This document shows, in pieces, positions 8,172 to 16,907 of a stretch of DNA of 64,000 bases. Where the stretch lies: NCBI GenBank assembly GCA_047639475.1, contig JBLIOD010000002.1, positions 1 to 64,000 on the forward strand. The letters run 5' to 3'. A program made the translations under genes and the position numbers. Positions within the stretch are counted from its first letter, which is position 1, and every line of letters starts with the position of its first letter. The notes under the pieces are model-generated. The model did no database searches. It was not told where the DNA came from and saw only the letters and a list, made by a program, of their open reading frames with translations. The DNA comes from JAAELZ01 sp047639475. GTDB lineage: Bacteria; Pseudomonadota; Gammaproteobacteria; Arenicellales; Poriferihabitantaceae.

Positions 8172-9773
8172 TTACTTAGGAAGAGACAAATTTAGCTTTT
8201 TGCGCGCTAGCAGTATCAAAAATATAGCGGGCAAACCCAATATAGCTGAAACCATGAAGAAACTGGGATACCCTATCGCATCCACCATGCTTCCAGAATA
8301 GCCACCCAGTATCTTTGGGATTAATGTCATCAACGAACTAAAGATGGCATATTGAATAGCGGTAAATTTTATATTGGTTAAGGCCGATAGAAATGCGATA
8401 AAGGCTGCGCTGGCCAAACCTGCAGCCAAGTTGTCCGCTGCAATAACGCCGACCAAGCCCCAGTGTGAAGGTTCGTTATGGCCCGCCAACAGCATAAATA
8501 ATAAATTACTGGCAGCGCCCAGTACTGCGCCTAATAGTAAGATACGCATTACGCCAAAGCGGATGGCCAGCAAGCCGCCTAAGAAGCCTCCAACCAGTGT
8601 CATACCTAGGCCGAAGCTTTTTACGATAGTCGCTATTTGCGCCTTTTCGTAACCCATGTCGGTGTAAAACACGTTTGATATGACGCCCAACACAATGTCG
8701 GATATTCTATACAGGCTGATCAAAGCCAATAGCAACCAAGCAGTTTTAAGACCATAACGAGAGAAAAAATCCTTTACTGGGGCGAGATAGGTTGTCTCTA
8801 AGGTTTCTTCGTCAACAATATTTGATTTCTTTAGCAACCAAGCTGCTGCAAATGCGACGCCTAACGCCGCAGCCAAACGGCTTATTGAGACTAAAAAGCC
8901 GCTGAGATGTTTGTTGGAAAATAATTCTGTCAGATAATCTTTAGCACCGCTGGAAAATTGACCCGTGAAAATATATGCCGTAACAAATCCTATGACGATA
9001 CAGACAAATAAAAATAGAAATCTCAGTAGCTCTGAGATGTTTAAATCGATTTTCGAAATCGTCGGTGCGTGTGGCTCCTCAATGGTAAGTGTGCAAGCTA
9101 CACCAATAAACATAAACCCCGCCATACCCATATAGGCAAATTGCCAGGCACTATATTGATACTGTTCCATACTGGTGCCAAAATAGTCTGCTAAATACAA
9201 TGCACCGGCGCCGGCTACTAGCATGCCGATGCGATAACCCGCTATATAAGTAGATGACATTAACGCTTGTAAGTCAATATGGGCAGATTCAATGCGGTAG
9301 GCATCGATGACAATGTCTTGGGTGGCAGAGGAAAAGCCCAGTGCGACAGCAGCCAGGGCCATGGCGCTTAATGCGCCTTCTCCACTGGTAGGGTCTACGC
9401 TGCTCATCCACAGTATAGATCCGATTACCGCCAGCTGAGACAGTAAGATCCAACTGCGTCTTCTACCCAGCCAAGCACCTAATAGAGGGATTTGTAAGCG
9501 ATCTACCAAGGGCGCCCAAACAAACTTAAATGAGTAACCCAACGCGGCCCAGCTAAAGTAGGTCACCGCCGAGCGACTTACTTCAGCTTCCCTTAGCCAG
9601 ATGGACAAGGAAGAAAAGATAAGCAATATCGGCAATCCGGCCGAAAACCCCAAGAACAACATGGTGATAACCCTGGGGTGCAGAAAACCTTTTAAGCTAG
9701 CTAACCAGCCAGTGTCATTGATCGATGTGTGGGTTGAGGTGCTAGTGACGTTTTGAGTTGAAGAAGTGGGCAT
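8172..9773 (-). CDS. ampG: AmpG-family MFS transporter (muropeptide permease)
   Basis: A 533-residue major facilitator with about 12-14 hydrophobic segments. The first, PRVITMLFLGFSAGLPILL, is the typical AmpG opening, followed by SWAALGYSFKFVWAPLVDR and GRRRSWILLSQ. AmpG imports anhydro-muropeptides from the periplasm for peptidoglycan recycling. The N-terminal 27 residues are Ser/Thr-rich and look dispensable. No ampC or ampD lies nearby. It is divergent from pyrE and has a near-consensus promoter 27 bp upstream of its ATG. Confidence 0.85.
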   Translation of the reverse strand: MPTSSTQNVTSTSTHTSINDTGWLASLKGFLHPRVITMLFLGFSAGLPILLIFSSLSIWLREAEVSRSAVTYFSWAALGYSFKFVWAPLVDRLQIPLLGAWLGRRRSWILLSQLAVIGSILWMSSVDPTSGEGALSAMALAAVALGFSSATQDIVIDAYRIESAHIDLQALMSSTYIAGYRIGMLVAGAGALYLADYFGTSMEQYQYSAWQFAYMGMAGFMFIGVACTLTIEEPHAPTISKIDLNISELLRFLFLFVCIVIGFVTAYIFTGQFSSGAKDYLTELFSNKHLSGFLVSISRLAAALGVAFAAAWLLKKSNIVDEETLETTYLAPVKDFFSRYGLKTAWLLLALISLYRISDIVLGVISNVFYTDMGYEKAQIATIVKSFGLGMTLVGGFLGGLLAIRFGVMRILLLGAVLGAASNLLFMLLAGHNEPSHWGLVGVIAADNLAAGLASAAFIAFLSALTNIKFTAIQYAIFSSLMTLIPKILGGYSGSMVDAIGYPSFFMVSAILGLPAIFLILLARKKLNLSLPK

Positions 9774-9799
9774 ATAATTATTTAATTTCCTAGCTTGCG

Positions 9800-9828
9800 T
9801 TTATAATCACTAAACTCATTTTTGACAA
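9800..9828 (-). promoter_or_regulatory. Predicted sigma-70 promoter for the ampG gene
   Basis: On the minus strand TTGTCA (9828-9823) and TATAAA (9805-9800) are separated by exactly 17 bp, each five of six to consensus. A start near 9793 gives a leader of about 20 bases. The opposite-strand TATAAT at 9802-9807 might serve pyrE but has no matching -35. Confidence 0.6.
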
Positions 9829-9837
9829 ACACTAACG

Positions 9838-10485
9838 ATGAACACAGCCGATAAAAAACAATTCCTAGAGCTAATTATAAGCAATCAAATACTTCGTTTT
9901 GGTGAGTTTACACTTAAATCTGGCAGGGTGAGCCCTTACTTTTTTAATGCGGGTTTGTTTAATACAGGCTCTCTATTGTCCGAATTGGCCGGTTATTACG
10001 CGAAGTGTATAGCAGCCAATATTGGCGGTGAATTTGTGCTTTATGGCCCGGCTTATAAAGGCATCCCTTTGGCCGCCGCTACTGCGGTACAGTTGGTTCA
10101 AAATGAAGGCAGGGATGTGCCTTATGCCTTTAATAGAAAAGAAACGAAAGACCATGGAGAGGGCGGCTTGATTGTCGGCTCTGAATTAAAAGGCGATGTG
10201 GTTATTATTGATGACGTTATCACGGCCGGCACCTCTGTGCGCGAATCTGTCGATATTATCCAAGCGGCAGGCGCGACCGTTAAGGCGGTGGTGATCGCAG
10301 TAGATAGGCAAGAACGAGCGGGCGATGATGCTTTGTCCGCCGTACAATCCGTTACCCAACAATACGGCGTGCCGGTTTTTTCAATAGTGGCTTTAGACGA
10401 TATTGTTCACTACGCCAATGAAGATGAAGTTCTGCAGGCTAATGCGCAGGCCGTTCGTGACTATCAGCAGCAATATGGGGTTTGA
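9838..10485 (+). CDS. pyrE: Orotate phosphoribosyltransferase
   Basis: PyrE attaches PRPP to orotate to form OMP in pyrimidine synthesis. The 215-residue protein has FTLKSGRVSPYFFN near the start, the catalytic-loop stretch RKETKDHGEGG and the PRPP-binding motif VVIIDDVITAGTS. Length and motifs fit the E. coli type. It stands alone between divergent ampG and convergent autotransporter genes. Confidence 0.95.
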   Translation: MNTADKKQFLELIISNQILRFGEFTLKSGRVSPYFFNAGLFNTGSLLSELAGYYAKCIAANIGGEFVLYGPAYKGIPLAAATAVQLVQNEGRDVPYAFNRKETKDHGEGGLIVGSELKGDVVIIDDVITAGTSVRESVDIIQAAGATVKAVVIAVDRQERAGDDALSAVQSVTQQYGVPVFSIVALDDIVHYANEDEVLQANAQAVRDYQQQYGV

Positions 10486-10519
10486 GCTTAGTTGACGCTT
10501 GTTGCTTACACCTAAAGCA

Positions 10520-12580
10520 CTACAGGTTTAAGTCTAAACGGCTTAATACCCCATAAGAATCTGTGTTGTCGGAATAGCTGCCCCTTTGGTATACCAAACG
10601 AGTCGACCAGTTTAATCTACTACCTAAACGGCGGTTGTAATGCAGACTAAAACGATTTATCGGCGCATTTAAGCCATTTAGATTAATTGACTCATCGCTA
10701 AATAATACAGAGCCATTAGCGAGTTGTTCTGTTGGGCTAGATATGTCAATTTGCCCGCTAGTCAAATGTAATGGTTGGCTATAGATCAGGCCAAAAGAAT
10801 CACCTTTGCTTATTACAGATTCTCCTAATAAGCCAAGCGCAGTCGATTCGCTGTTAAGCGTAGAAAACCCTGTAAGTAAGGAATTGGAAGCAGCTTGCAC
10901 TTTGGTTTTGCCGAGCGAGTACTGACTGATTAAACTAAAGGTAGGTGAAATTTGATAGGCCGCTGATAAGCTAAGCGAGACTGTTTCAGCGCCGCTCACG
11001 CTTAAGGGGCCGTTGGCAGCGCTACCAAATAGCGATTTATCCTCAAGGGTATAAGCTACTTGTAATCCCAATTCAGTTTTATCACTTTTCAGTGCACCCT
11101 CGTATAGCGCACTGTGACTTGCTGCGCCGTGCCGGCTTTGGTCGTCGTGCAAGGCAAAGCCAAAATGATGGTTAGAATTTGTGCCTTGCTTGGTTAACTT
11201 GTAAGCCCCACTATTACTGGCGAAACCTAGATAAGGTGAGCTAAAGGCTTGGTTTTGATTAAGCTGTTGGAGCACAGTATTATCAGCGTTCACCCCGAGG
11301 GTGAGATTGATGGGAACATTGTAGAATTGACTGGATCCCCAACCAGCTACATTACGTGTCTCGCTTGAATAGGCAAAGCGTATTTCTGGTTGGTCGTCCT
11401 GAAAGGCAAAGATGGGAGAAGTGTTTAACTCGACTATCGAAGCGTTTATTTCGAATTGTGCTTCACCTTCATTGCCTATGATGCGATTAGCTGTCATTTT
11501 ATGGGCGCGATCTAATGGCCTAAAGTTAAGCAAGTCAGAGATGGCAGCTTCTCCCAATTTAGGTGCGATGGATAATAAATCAGTGGGATAGCCTCGGCCA
11601 TTTTGATCAAGAATCAGTGTCTTTTGTAACGATTCAGATTGGCCGAATAAGGCATAGGCTAGACCACCTGCTAACATCAAGCCAATAATAGAGCCACTGC
11701 CGCTGCCGGCGCTGTCGTTGCTGCCACCTTGCGTGCTAATGCTGGTGATTCCAGCGGGATCAAGCGCGGCCTGTAAATCTAATGCACCATTGCCATAGAC
11801 GGCATCAATACCCGCGTCTCCTAGGTCAGTTGCGCTGGTGAACAATATTTCTACCACTTGTTGCGGGGTTAAGAATGGAGCGGCTTCGAAAATACGCGCT
11901 GCCGCGGCTGAAACGCGCGCGCGCGCATAAGCAGTGCTGTTATTGCTGCTTGCGCCTGAACCAACAGGTGCGACCATATAATGATCTTGTAAGTCGCCCG
12001 CTAAATTACTTTGCCCGCTTATATTTCCACTGCCATCGATACCGCCAACAATGACGCCGCCGCCATTGAGCACGGGAATTTTTCTTGCTTGATTGGTTGG
12101 GCTCGCATCACTGCTATCGCCTGCTTGCATTACAATGATCTTGCCACTCGAAATGACGGCCCTTTGTAGCCCTAATGAAGCAGCTTGAAGGTAGTCGTAG
12201 TCCACCACTTGGATGTCTGGACGATCCAACAATAAGGTCAAGGCATCGTTTCCGCGTTCTATTGTGTAACTGGTTTCTGGCGAGGTGATCTTGAGCGGCG
12301 TTATTACCGATTGGGTCGTGTTACCCAAAAGCACTTGAGAAAGATTAGCGCCTTCTTGGTTGTCTGATTCATCATCGGCTATATCGTCATCATTCACAAA
12401 ATCAAAGCCTGGTTCTAGTCGTGTTGACTCCAGAGAGGGGTCTGTGCCTAAACCGATTGTCGCAATACCTGCGCCATTAACAGTTTGAATGATTGTTAGT
12501 GGACTGACTGTGATTGAGAGCAGTGCTGCTAATAAGCACAAGCGGAGAGGCTGGATTGAAAACCGATTTTTATGGCGCAT
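10520..12580 (-). CDS. Subtilase-like autotransporter with a dead catalytic site
   Basis: A 686-residue exported protein: signal peptide (about 1-36, ending VNGA), an S8-subtilase-like passenger (about 38-275), a glycine/serine linker with a hydrophobic stretch (GLMLAGGLAYALFG), and a C-terminal beta-barrel domain (about 340-686) rich in alternating hydrophobic strands. The passenger keeps the subtilase scaffold, for example PGFDFVNDDD and the post-serine region LTPQQVVEILFTSATDLG..GIDAVYGNGALDL. The catalytic positions are replaced: Asp by Gly43 (IGLG for IDTG), His by Glu76 (QEGANLS for GHGTHVA), oxyanion Asn by Asp155 (AGD for AGN), and Ser by Ala217 (STAYA for GTSFA). It cannot be a serine protease of the usual type. 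A binding or adhesion role is possible. Confidence 0.75.
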   Translation of the reverse strand: MRHKNRFSIQPLRLCLLAALLSITVSPLTIIQTVNGAGIATIGLGTDPSLESTRLEPGFDFVNDDDIADDESDNQEGANLSQVLLGNTTQSVITPLKITSPETSYTIERGNDALTLLLDRPDIQVVDYDYLQAASLGLQRAVISSGKIIVMQAGDSSDASPTNQARKIPVLNGGGVIVGGIDGSGNISGQSNLAGDLQDHYMVAPVGSGASSNNSTAYARARVSAAAARIFEAAPFLTPQQVVEILFTSATDLGDAGIDAVYGNGALDLQAALDPAGITSISTQGGSNDSAGSGSGSIIGLMLAGGLAYALFGQSESLQKTLILDQNGRGYPTDLLSIAPKLGEAAISDLLNFRPLDRAHKMTANRIIGNEGEAQFEINASIVELNTSPIFAFQDDQPEIRFAYSSETRNVAGWGSSQFYNVPINLTLGVNADNTVLQQLNQNQAFSSPYLGFASNSGAYKLTKQGTNSNHHFGFALHDDQSRHGAASHSALYEGALKSDKTELGLQVAYTLEDKSLFGSAANGPLSVSGAETVSLSLSAAYQISPTFSLISQYSLGKTKVQAASNSLLTGFSTLNSESTALGLLGESVISKGDSFGLIYSQPLHLTSGQIDISSPTEQLANGSVLFSDESINLNGLNAPINRFSLHYNRRLGSRLNWSTRLVYQRGSYSDNTDSYGVLSRLDLNL

Positions 12581-12657
12581 AAGGCTCGTTATTTGCTAGC
12601 TGATAGTAGGACTTAGTTTGGCGTAAATTCGCGGGTAATTTTACACGCAAACCCTGT

Positions 12658-12716
12658 CTGCATGCTGACTTAATCCTCCCTAATCTGGGGTAATAAAGTT
12701 TGAAAATAGCATGCAG
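12658..12716. repeat. Nine-base inverted repeat upstream of eno
   Basis: CTGCATGCT (12658-12666) and AGCATGCAG (12708-12716) are perfect inverted copies separated by 41 bases, in the gap between the divergent autotransporter gene and eno. Each half contains the palindrome GCATGC. No T-tract follows, so an operator pair is more likely than a terminator. A TATAAT hexamer (12779-12784) lies between it and eno, without a clear -35. Confidence 0.35.
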
Positions 12717-12863
12717 TCCATTATGACTAACCCATAAAACACTTATGCTAATCGAGCAAAACGGTGATTGCGATAGCTTATAATCCCCTGATCAAAAGCG
12801 TAGAAATAATAAGATACGCATTTTTAATTCAATCACATTCAAAATTACTAACCTATACAGACA

Positions 12864-14150
12864 ATGACAAAAATAGCGGATATTCGTGCACGCGAAATTT
12901 TAGACTCAAGGGGTAACCCAACAATTGTGGCTGACGTCATTTTACAAAGCGGGCAAGTGGGCACCGCGATGGTGCCGTCAGGTGCTTCAACAGGCAGTCT
13001 TGAGGCACTCGAATTACGCGACAATGATGCAAAGCGGTATCAAGGCAAAGGCGTTTTAAAAGCCGTTGCCAATGTGAATACCCAAATCAAAGCCAGCCTA
13101 TTGGGCCACGACTGTAATGATCAACGTGGCTTAGACGAGAAGATGATTGCGTTAGATGGCACTGCTTCTAAAGAAAACTTAGGTGCTAACGCCATTCTCG
13201 CTGTATCTCTGGCCAATGCTAAGGCGGCAGCGCTAGCTAACGGACAGGAGTTATATCAATACCTTGCGGATTTATACGGCAACAAAGAACTGCTAATGCC
13301 TGTGCCGCAAATGAACATCATCAATGGCGGGGAGCACGCGGATAATGCGATTGACTTTCAAGAATTCATGGTGTTGCCAGTGGGTGCCCCTAACTTTTCT
13401 GAAGCGCTGCGTTACGGCACAGAAATCTTCCATACCTTAAAAAAGGTGCTGCTGGAAAACGGTTTAAGCACTGGTGTTGGCGATGAAGGTGGTTTTGCGC
13501 CTGAAGCTGAGTCAAATGTAGCGGGTGTTAAATTGTTAATGGAAGCGATCGACCGAGCCGGCTTTGAAGCCGGAAAAGATATCATGCTTGGTTTAGATGT
13601 CGCGAGTACCGAGTTTTATAAAGATGGCCTCTACCATTTAGGCGCTGAAGGTATTTCTCTAGGGTCGAGCGAATTTGTTGACTACATTGTGAACTGGGCA
13701 GATGAATACCCTATCATCACCATTGAAGACGGGATGGCCGAAGATGATTGGGATGGTTGGTCGGCGCTAACTCAAAAACTAGGTAAATCTATCCAACTCA
13801 CAGGAGATGATTTATTTGTGACTAACACCGATATTTTGAAAAAGGGCATTGAGATGGGCGTGGGTAATTCTATACTCATCAAATTCAATCAAATTGGGTC
13901 ACTGACAGAAACTTTAGATGCCATTAAGATGGCACAAGACGCAGGCTTTTGTGCAACCATCTCACATCGCTCAGGTGAAACAGAAGATACTACTATTGCA
14001 GATTTGGCTGTGGCGACTGGCGCGGGGCAAATTAAAACCGGTTCCCTGTGTCGCTCTGAGCGCGTTGCCAAATATAATCGCTTGTTACACATTGAACAGC
14101 TAAGCGGCGCAGGGTATCCTGGAATGGCAGCTTTTAGCAATATCAGCTAA
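12864..14150 (+). CDS. eno: Enolase
   Basis: Enolase interconverts 2-phosphoglycerate and phosphoenolpyruvate in glycolysis and can be a degradosome partner. The 428-residue protein starts ARE(I)LDSRGNPT, has MVPSGASTG, the GVGDEGGFAP region, metal ligands in LGLDVASTEF, ITIEDGMAEDDWDGW and LTGDDLFVTN, and the C-terminal signature KFNQIGSLTET followed by SHRSGETEDTTIA. It is followed 30 bases later by ftsB, as in E. coli. Confidence 0.97.
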   Translation: MTKIADIRAREILDSRGNPTIVADVILQSGQVGTAMVPSGASTGSLEALELRDNDAKRYQGKGVLKAVANVNTQIKASLLGHDCNDQRGLDEKMIALDGTASKENLGANAILAVSLANAKAAALANGQELYQYLADLYGNKELLMPVPQMNIINGGEHADNAIDFQEFMVLPVGAPNFSEALRYGTEIFHTLKKVLLENGLSTGVGDEGGFAPEAESNVAGVKLLMEAIDRAGFEAGKDIMLGLDVASTEFYKDGLYHLGAEGISLGSSEFVDYIVNWADEYPIITIEDGMAEDDWDGWSALTQKLGKSIQLTGDDLFVTNTDILKKGIEMGVGNSILIKFNQIGSLTETLDAIKMAQDAGFCATISHRSGETEDTTIADLAVATGAGQIKTGSLCRSERVAKYNRLLHIEQLSGAGYPGMAAFSNIS

Positions 14151-14180
14151 AATAAGTCAATTCTTCTGGGTAGTGAGACA

Positions 14181-14465
14181 GTGAATCAATTGAAAACGAT
14201 AAACGCGGTGCTGTTGACAAGCTTCCTGTCGCTACAGTACGCGTTATGGGCAGGAAATAAAAACGTTTTTGACCTCTACCATCAAAATAATAAAATTGAC
14301 TCATTGACGTTAACGATCGAGCAGTTGACCTTACGCAACGATCAATTTCTAGCCCAAGTGTTAGACCTTAAAAGCGGTGGTCAAGCGATTGAGACATTGG
14401 CCAGACAAGAACTGGGGTATGTTAGAGAGGGAGAAGTCTTTTATCAAATCATCGAAAGTCAGTAA
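14181..14465 (+). CDS. ftsB: Cell division protein FtsB
   Basis: A 94-residue single-pass inner-membrane protein with one N-terminal transmembrane segment (about residues 7-24), then a leucine-zipper-like coiled coil and the conserved C-terminal ARQELGYVREGEVFYQ element. FtsB joins FtsL and FtsQ to activate septal FtsWI. The start is GTG at 14181. Position after eno matches the usual gammaproteobacterial order, but ispD does not follow directly as it usually does. Confidence 0.92.
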   Translation: MNQLKTINAVLLTSFLSLQYALWAGNKNVFDLYHQNNKIDSLTLTIEQLTLRNDQFLAQVLDLKSGGQAIETLARQELGYVREGEVFYQIIESQ

Positions 14466-14500
14466 CCACGCAGTTGCTACTCTAATAGGTGCATAAAAAA

Positions 14501-14527
14501 GATAGGCGCTTAAAGCGCCTATCTTTT
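14501..14527. terminator. Strong bidirectional terminator between ftsB and the amidinotransferase gene
   Basis: A perfect 10-bp stem GATAGGCGCT/AGCGCCTATC closes a TAA loop. TTTTC follows on the plus strand and a run of A precedes it (a T-run on the minus strand). It ends the convergent ftsB and amidinotransferase transcripts. Confidence 0.9.
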
Positions 14528-14549
14528 CGTTATTTTGCTAGCAATACAA

Positions 14550-15674
14550 CTAAAGCTGAGTACCCGGCACTTGGTTAGGAAAATAATCCTCACAGTTTCC
14601 TTCCCGGTGTACATCGCCTGTAGCACAATGTAAACCGCCGCCAAAGGGGTAGGCATCACGAAAATCAAGTGGGATAACATTCATACCCAGTTTGTCCATT
14701 TGCTCTAGCTGATTCACCTCGCTGGCTTCAACGATAACCGTTTTGTGATCCAGCACCAGGCAGTTCATCGACAGCCAAACACTAGAATAACAAAGCGGTG
14801 GAGGGGTGTCGTGGGCTGGTTGCGCGGCATCGACAATTTCCCAATCATTTGCTTCGAAAATTTTACGTTGTGCTTCGGGTAAACGGCGATTCGGGTTATT
14901 GATGATCAAGCCTGGCCGCAGTGGTACAAAGGTGGCGTCGATATGGATAGGGTAAGGGTCACCCGGGAAATTTACTGCGTGAATTCGATGGTCAGGAAAG
15001 TGACGTTGTAGCCACTGCATGCCGCGTCTATTTGTGGTCAAGCCATGTTGGCAGAATAGATCTTTGCCCATGCGCATTACATCAGCCGCATCAAACAAAG
15101 GTTCGTGCTCGGTCGTTACGAAATCTAGTGCAGCCGTTCTCGACAAACGCTGTTCAATGGTGATTTCATCAAAATAGCCTTGTTTATACGAGTCATCGCT
15201 TAAACGAGGGCGTGGTGCTTGTTCCCATTTGAAATTGGGGTCTTCGTCAAAATAGCGCTGCATTAAGTCGTGATAGGCTAGGTACTCAAAAAAGCGGCAA
15301 CGAAATGACATAGGTGCGCAAAGAATCTCACTGCCAATGGTAAGCAAAACGTCGCGCGGCGGCATGCAACCAAATTGACTGGCAGTCATGAAATCAGGGG
15401 TAACCACTGCTTGGTTCCACTGCAATGGAGAAGGCCGATCTACTTTAATGCTTCGGTCTATCAGTACTTTTGCCAATGCATCAAGTTGTACGTTGGCTTT
15501 CTCGACTGTTTCAAGTGGTCTTGGGCCCCACATGCCACGCATGTCGCTGTCTTCCGGCACTTTGGCTTCAGTGGCCGCTTCATCGGGAGGAATACAGGTA
15601 TTATCTGCGCGACCAACAATAACATGCGTTAAGGGGTCGAATTCATTCCAAGAATTAACTACTGTAGCTGACAT
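14550..15674 (-). CDS. Glycine amidinotransferase (AGAT)-like enzyme
   Basis: The 374-residue protein matches the beta/alpha-propeller amidinotransferase family. It opens with NEFDPLTHVIVGRADNTCIPP, as vertebrate AGAT and the cyanobacterial CyrA/SxtG enzymes do. Catalytic positions are visible: Asp in LFDAADVMR, His in PIHIDATFVPLRPG and nucleophilic Cys350 in FGGGLHCATGDV. These enzymes move an amidino group from arginine to an amine; the acceptor here is unknown. The next gene upstream on the same strand is an Ldh-type oxidoreductase 106 bp away, possibly the same unit. No NRPS/PKS genes lie near, which argues against a toxin cluster. Confidence 0.85.
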   Translation of the reverse strand: MSATVVNSWNEFDPLTHVIVGRADNTCIPPDEAATEAKVPEDSDMRGMWGPRPLETVEKANVQLDALAKVLIDRSIKVDRPSPLQWNQAVVTPDFMTASQFGCMPPRDVLLTIGSEILCAPMSFRCRFFEYLAYHDLMQRYFDEDPNFKWEQAPRPRLSDDSYKQGYFDEITIEQRLSRTAALDFVTTEHEPLFDAADVMRMGKDLFCQHGLTTNRRGMQWLQRHFPDHRIHAVNFPGDPYPIHIDATFVPLRPGLIINNPNRRLPEAQRKIFEANDWEIVDAAQPAHDTPPPLCYSSVWLSMNCLVLDHKTVIVEASEVNQLEQMDKLGMNVIPLDFRDAYPFGGGLHCATGDVHREGNCEDYFPNQVPGTQL

Positions 15675-15780
15675 TTTAGACTCTCGTAAACAGAAATTTA
15701 TAGGGGAGGTAATATAGTTAATTAGCGCTTTAAGTTAAAGGACTCTAGCAATTATTTACTGATTGTGGGCAAGGTGAATT

Positions 15781-16773
15781 TTACTTGGCTGCTAAGGCCA
15801 ATACGCTATCCCAAAGAGCAGCATCGACAGAGACTTCATTCACTGGCTCTTTAGCAGAACCCGGCAATCTTGCGCCTTCTTGCTCGCTAACGGCTTCGCT
15901 AATGGTTTCCAAGCGACTCCAGAAATCATCACCTGAGAAGGTGGTGGGGTCGACCAAGAAATAGAATTGGCCTAAATCATGCGCCGGACCTTCAGGGGTT
16001 TTTAAAGGTGGGGCAGAAACGCTATTAAGTGACCCCGTTACTGCTGCTGCCAATATCTCGGCCATTAAACCAAAGCCATAACCTTTGTAACCACCCGCTG
16101 AAACCAACGAACCCTTTAAGGCTTCGTTGGGGTCGTCCGTTAGGTTGCCACTCGGATCTACTGCCCAGCCTAACGGGATTTTCTCACCGGCTGCTGCGGC
16201 TACTCTGATTTTACCAATGGCGATAGCGCTGGTTGATTGATCGAAGGTAAATGCGACGCCGCCATTCTGGGCCGGCACTGACATTGATATAGGATTGGTG
16301 CCCAATACTGCTTTAGTGCCACCTGGAGGTGATACACAAGCTGGCGCATTGGTCATGCCGATACCTATAAGCCCTGCATTCGAAATTTGCTCAGTAAAAT
16401 AGCCCATAGAAGTACAAGTATGTGAATGGCAAATAGCCAAGGTCGCATTACCGTGATTTTTAGCGGTATCAATAGCTTGTTCAAGCCCTCTACTAAAAGC
16501 GGCTTGAGCAAAGCCTAGCTTCGCGTCAACTTTTACTGATGAGGCCTTGGGCATGGTTACTTCGGGTTCTACCGACCCATCTACTCTGCCTGTTTTTAAT
16601 TGGGTACAATAGCTATCCAAGTAGTAGAGGCCACAAATTAGGTTTTTAACTTCCTCTGCTTTGCGTACTGCCTGAGCGACAGATTGTGCTATCCACAGCT
16701 TAGCGCCATGTGCGACCAAAGCTTGTTCAGTCTTAGCTTGAATATCGTTAAGTGAAACGGTAACTTTTTCCAA
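15781..16773 (-). CDS. Ldh_2-family NAD(P)-dependent oxidoreductase (malate/lactate dehydrogenase-like)
   Basis: A 330-residue member of the non-Rossmann malate/L-lactate/sulfolactate dehydrogenase family. Typical features are the ICHSHTCTSMGYFTEQ stretch with catalytic His, AVLGTNPISMSVP, FTFDQSTSAIA and GGYKGYGFGLMAEILA. Members reduce 2-oxoacids or cyclic imines such as delta1-piperideine-2-carboxylate, so substrate cannot be assigned. It may work with the downstream amidinotransferase in guanidino-compound metabolism, which is inference from adjacency only. Confidence 0.85.
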   Translation of the reverse strand: MEKVTVSLNDIQAKTEQALVAHGAKLWIAQSVAQAVRKAEEVKNLICGLYYLDSYCTQLKTGRVDGSVEPEVTMPKASSVKVDAKLGFAQAAFSRGLEQAIDTAKNHGNATLAICHSHTCTSMGYFTEQISNAGLIGIGMTNAPACVSPPGGTKAVLGTNPISMSVPAQNGGVAFTFDQSTSAIAIGKIRVAAAAGEKIPLGWAVDPSGNLTDDPNEALKGSLVSAGGYKGYGFGLMAEILAAAVTGSLNSVSAPPLKTPEGPAHDLGQFYFLVDPTTFSGDDFWSRLETISEAVSEQEGARLPGSAKEPVNEVSVDAALWDSVLALAAK

Positions 16774-16907
16774 TTTTAGTTCCTCGGTAGTCAGTATTGC
16801 AGATTTAATAAGCGGCGGATTTTTGCATAAAAAACGTTGATTTGTAAGGAACGTACTGAGGTTTGCCTACTCCAATAATTAACCAAACCAATCAATAATC
16901 GAATTTA

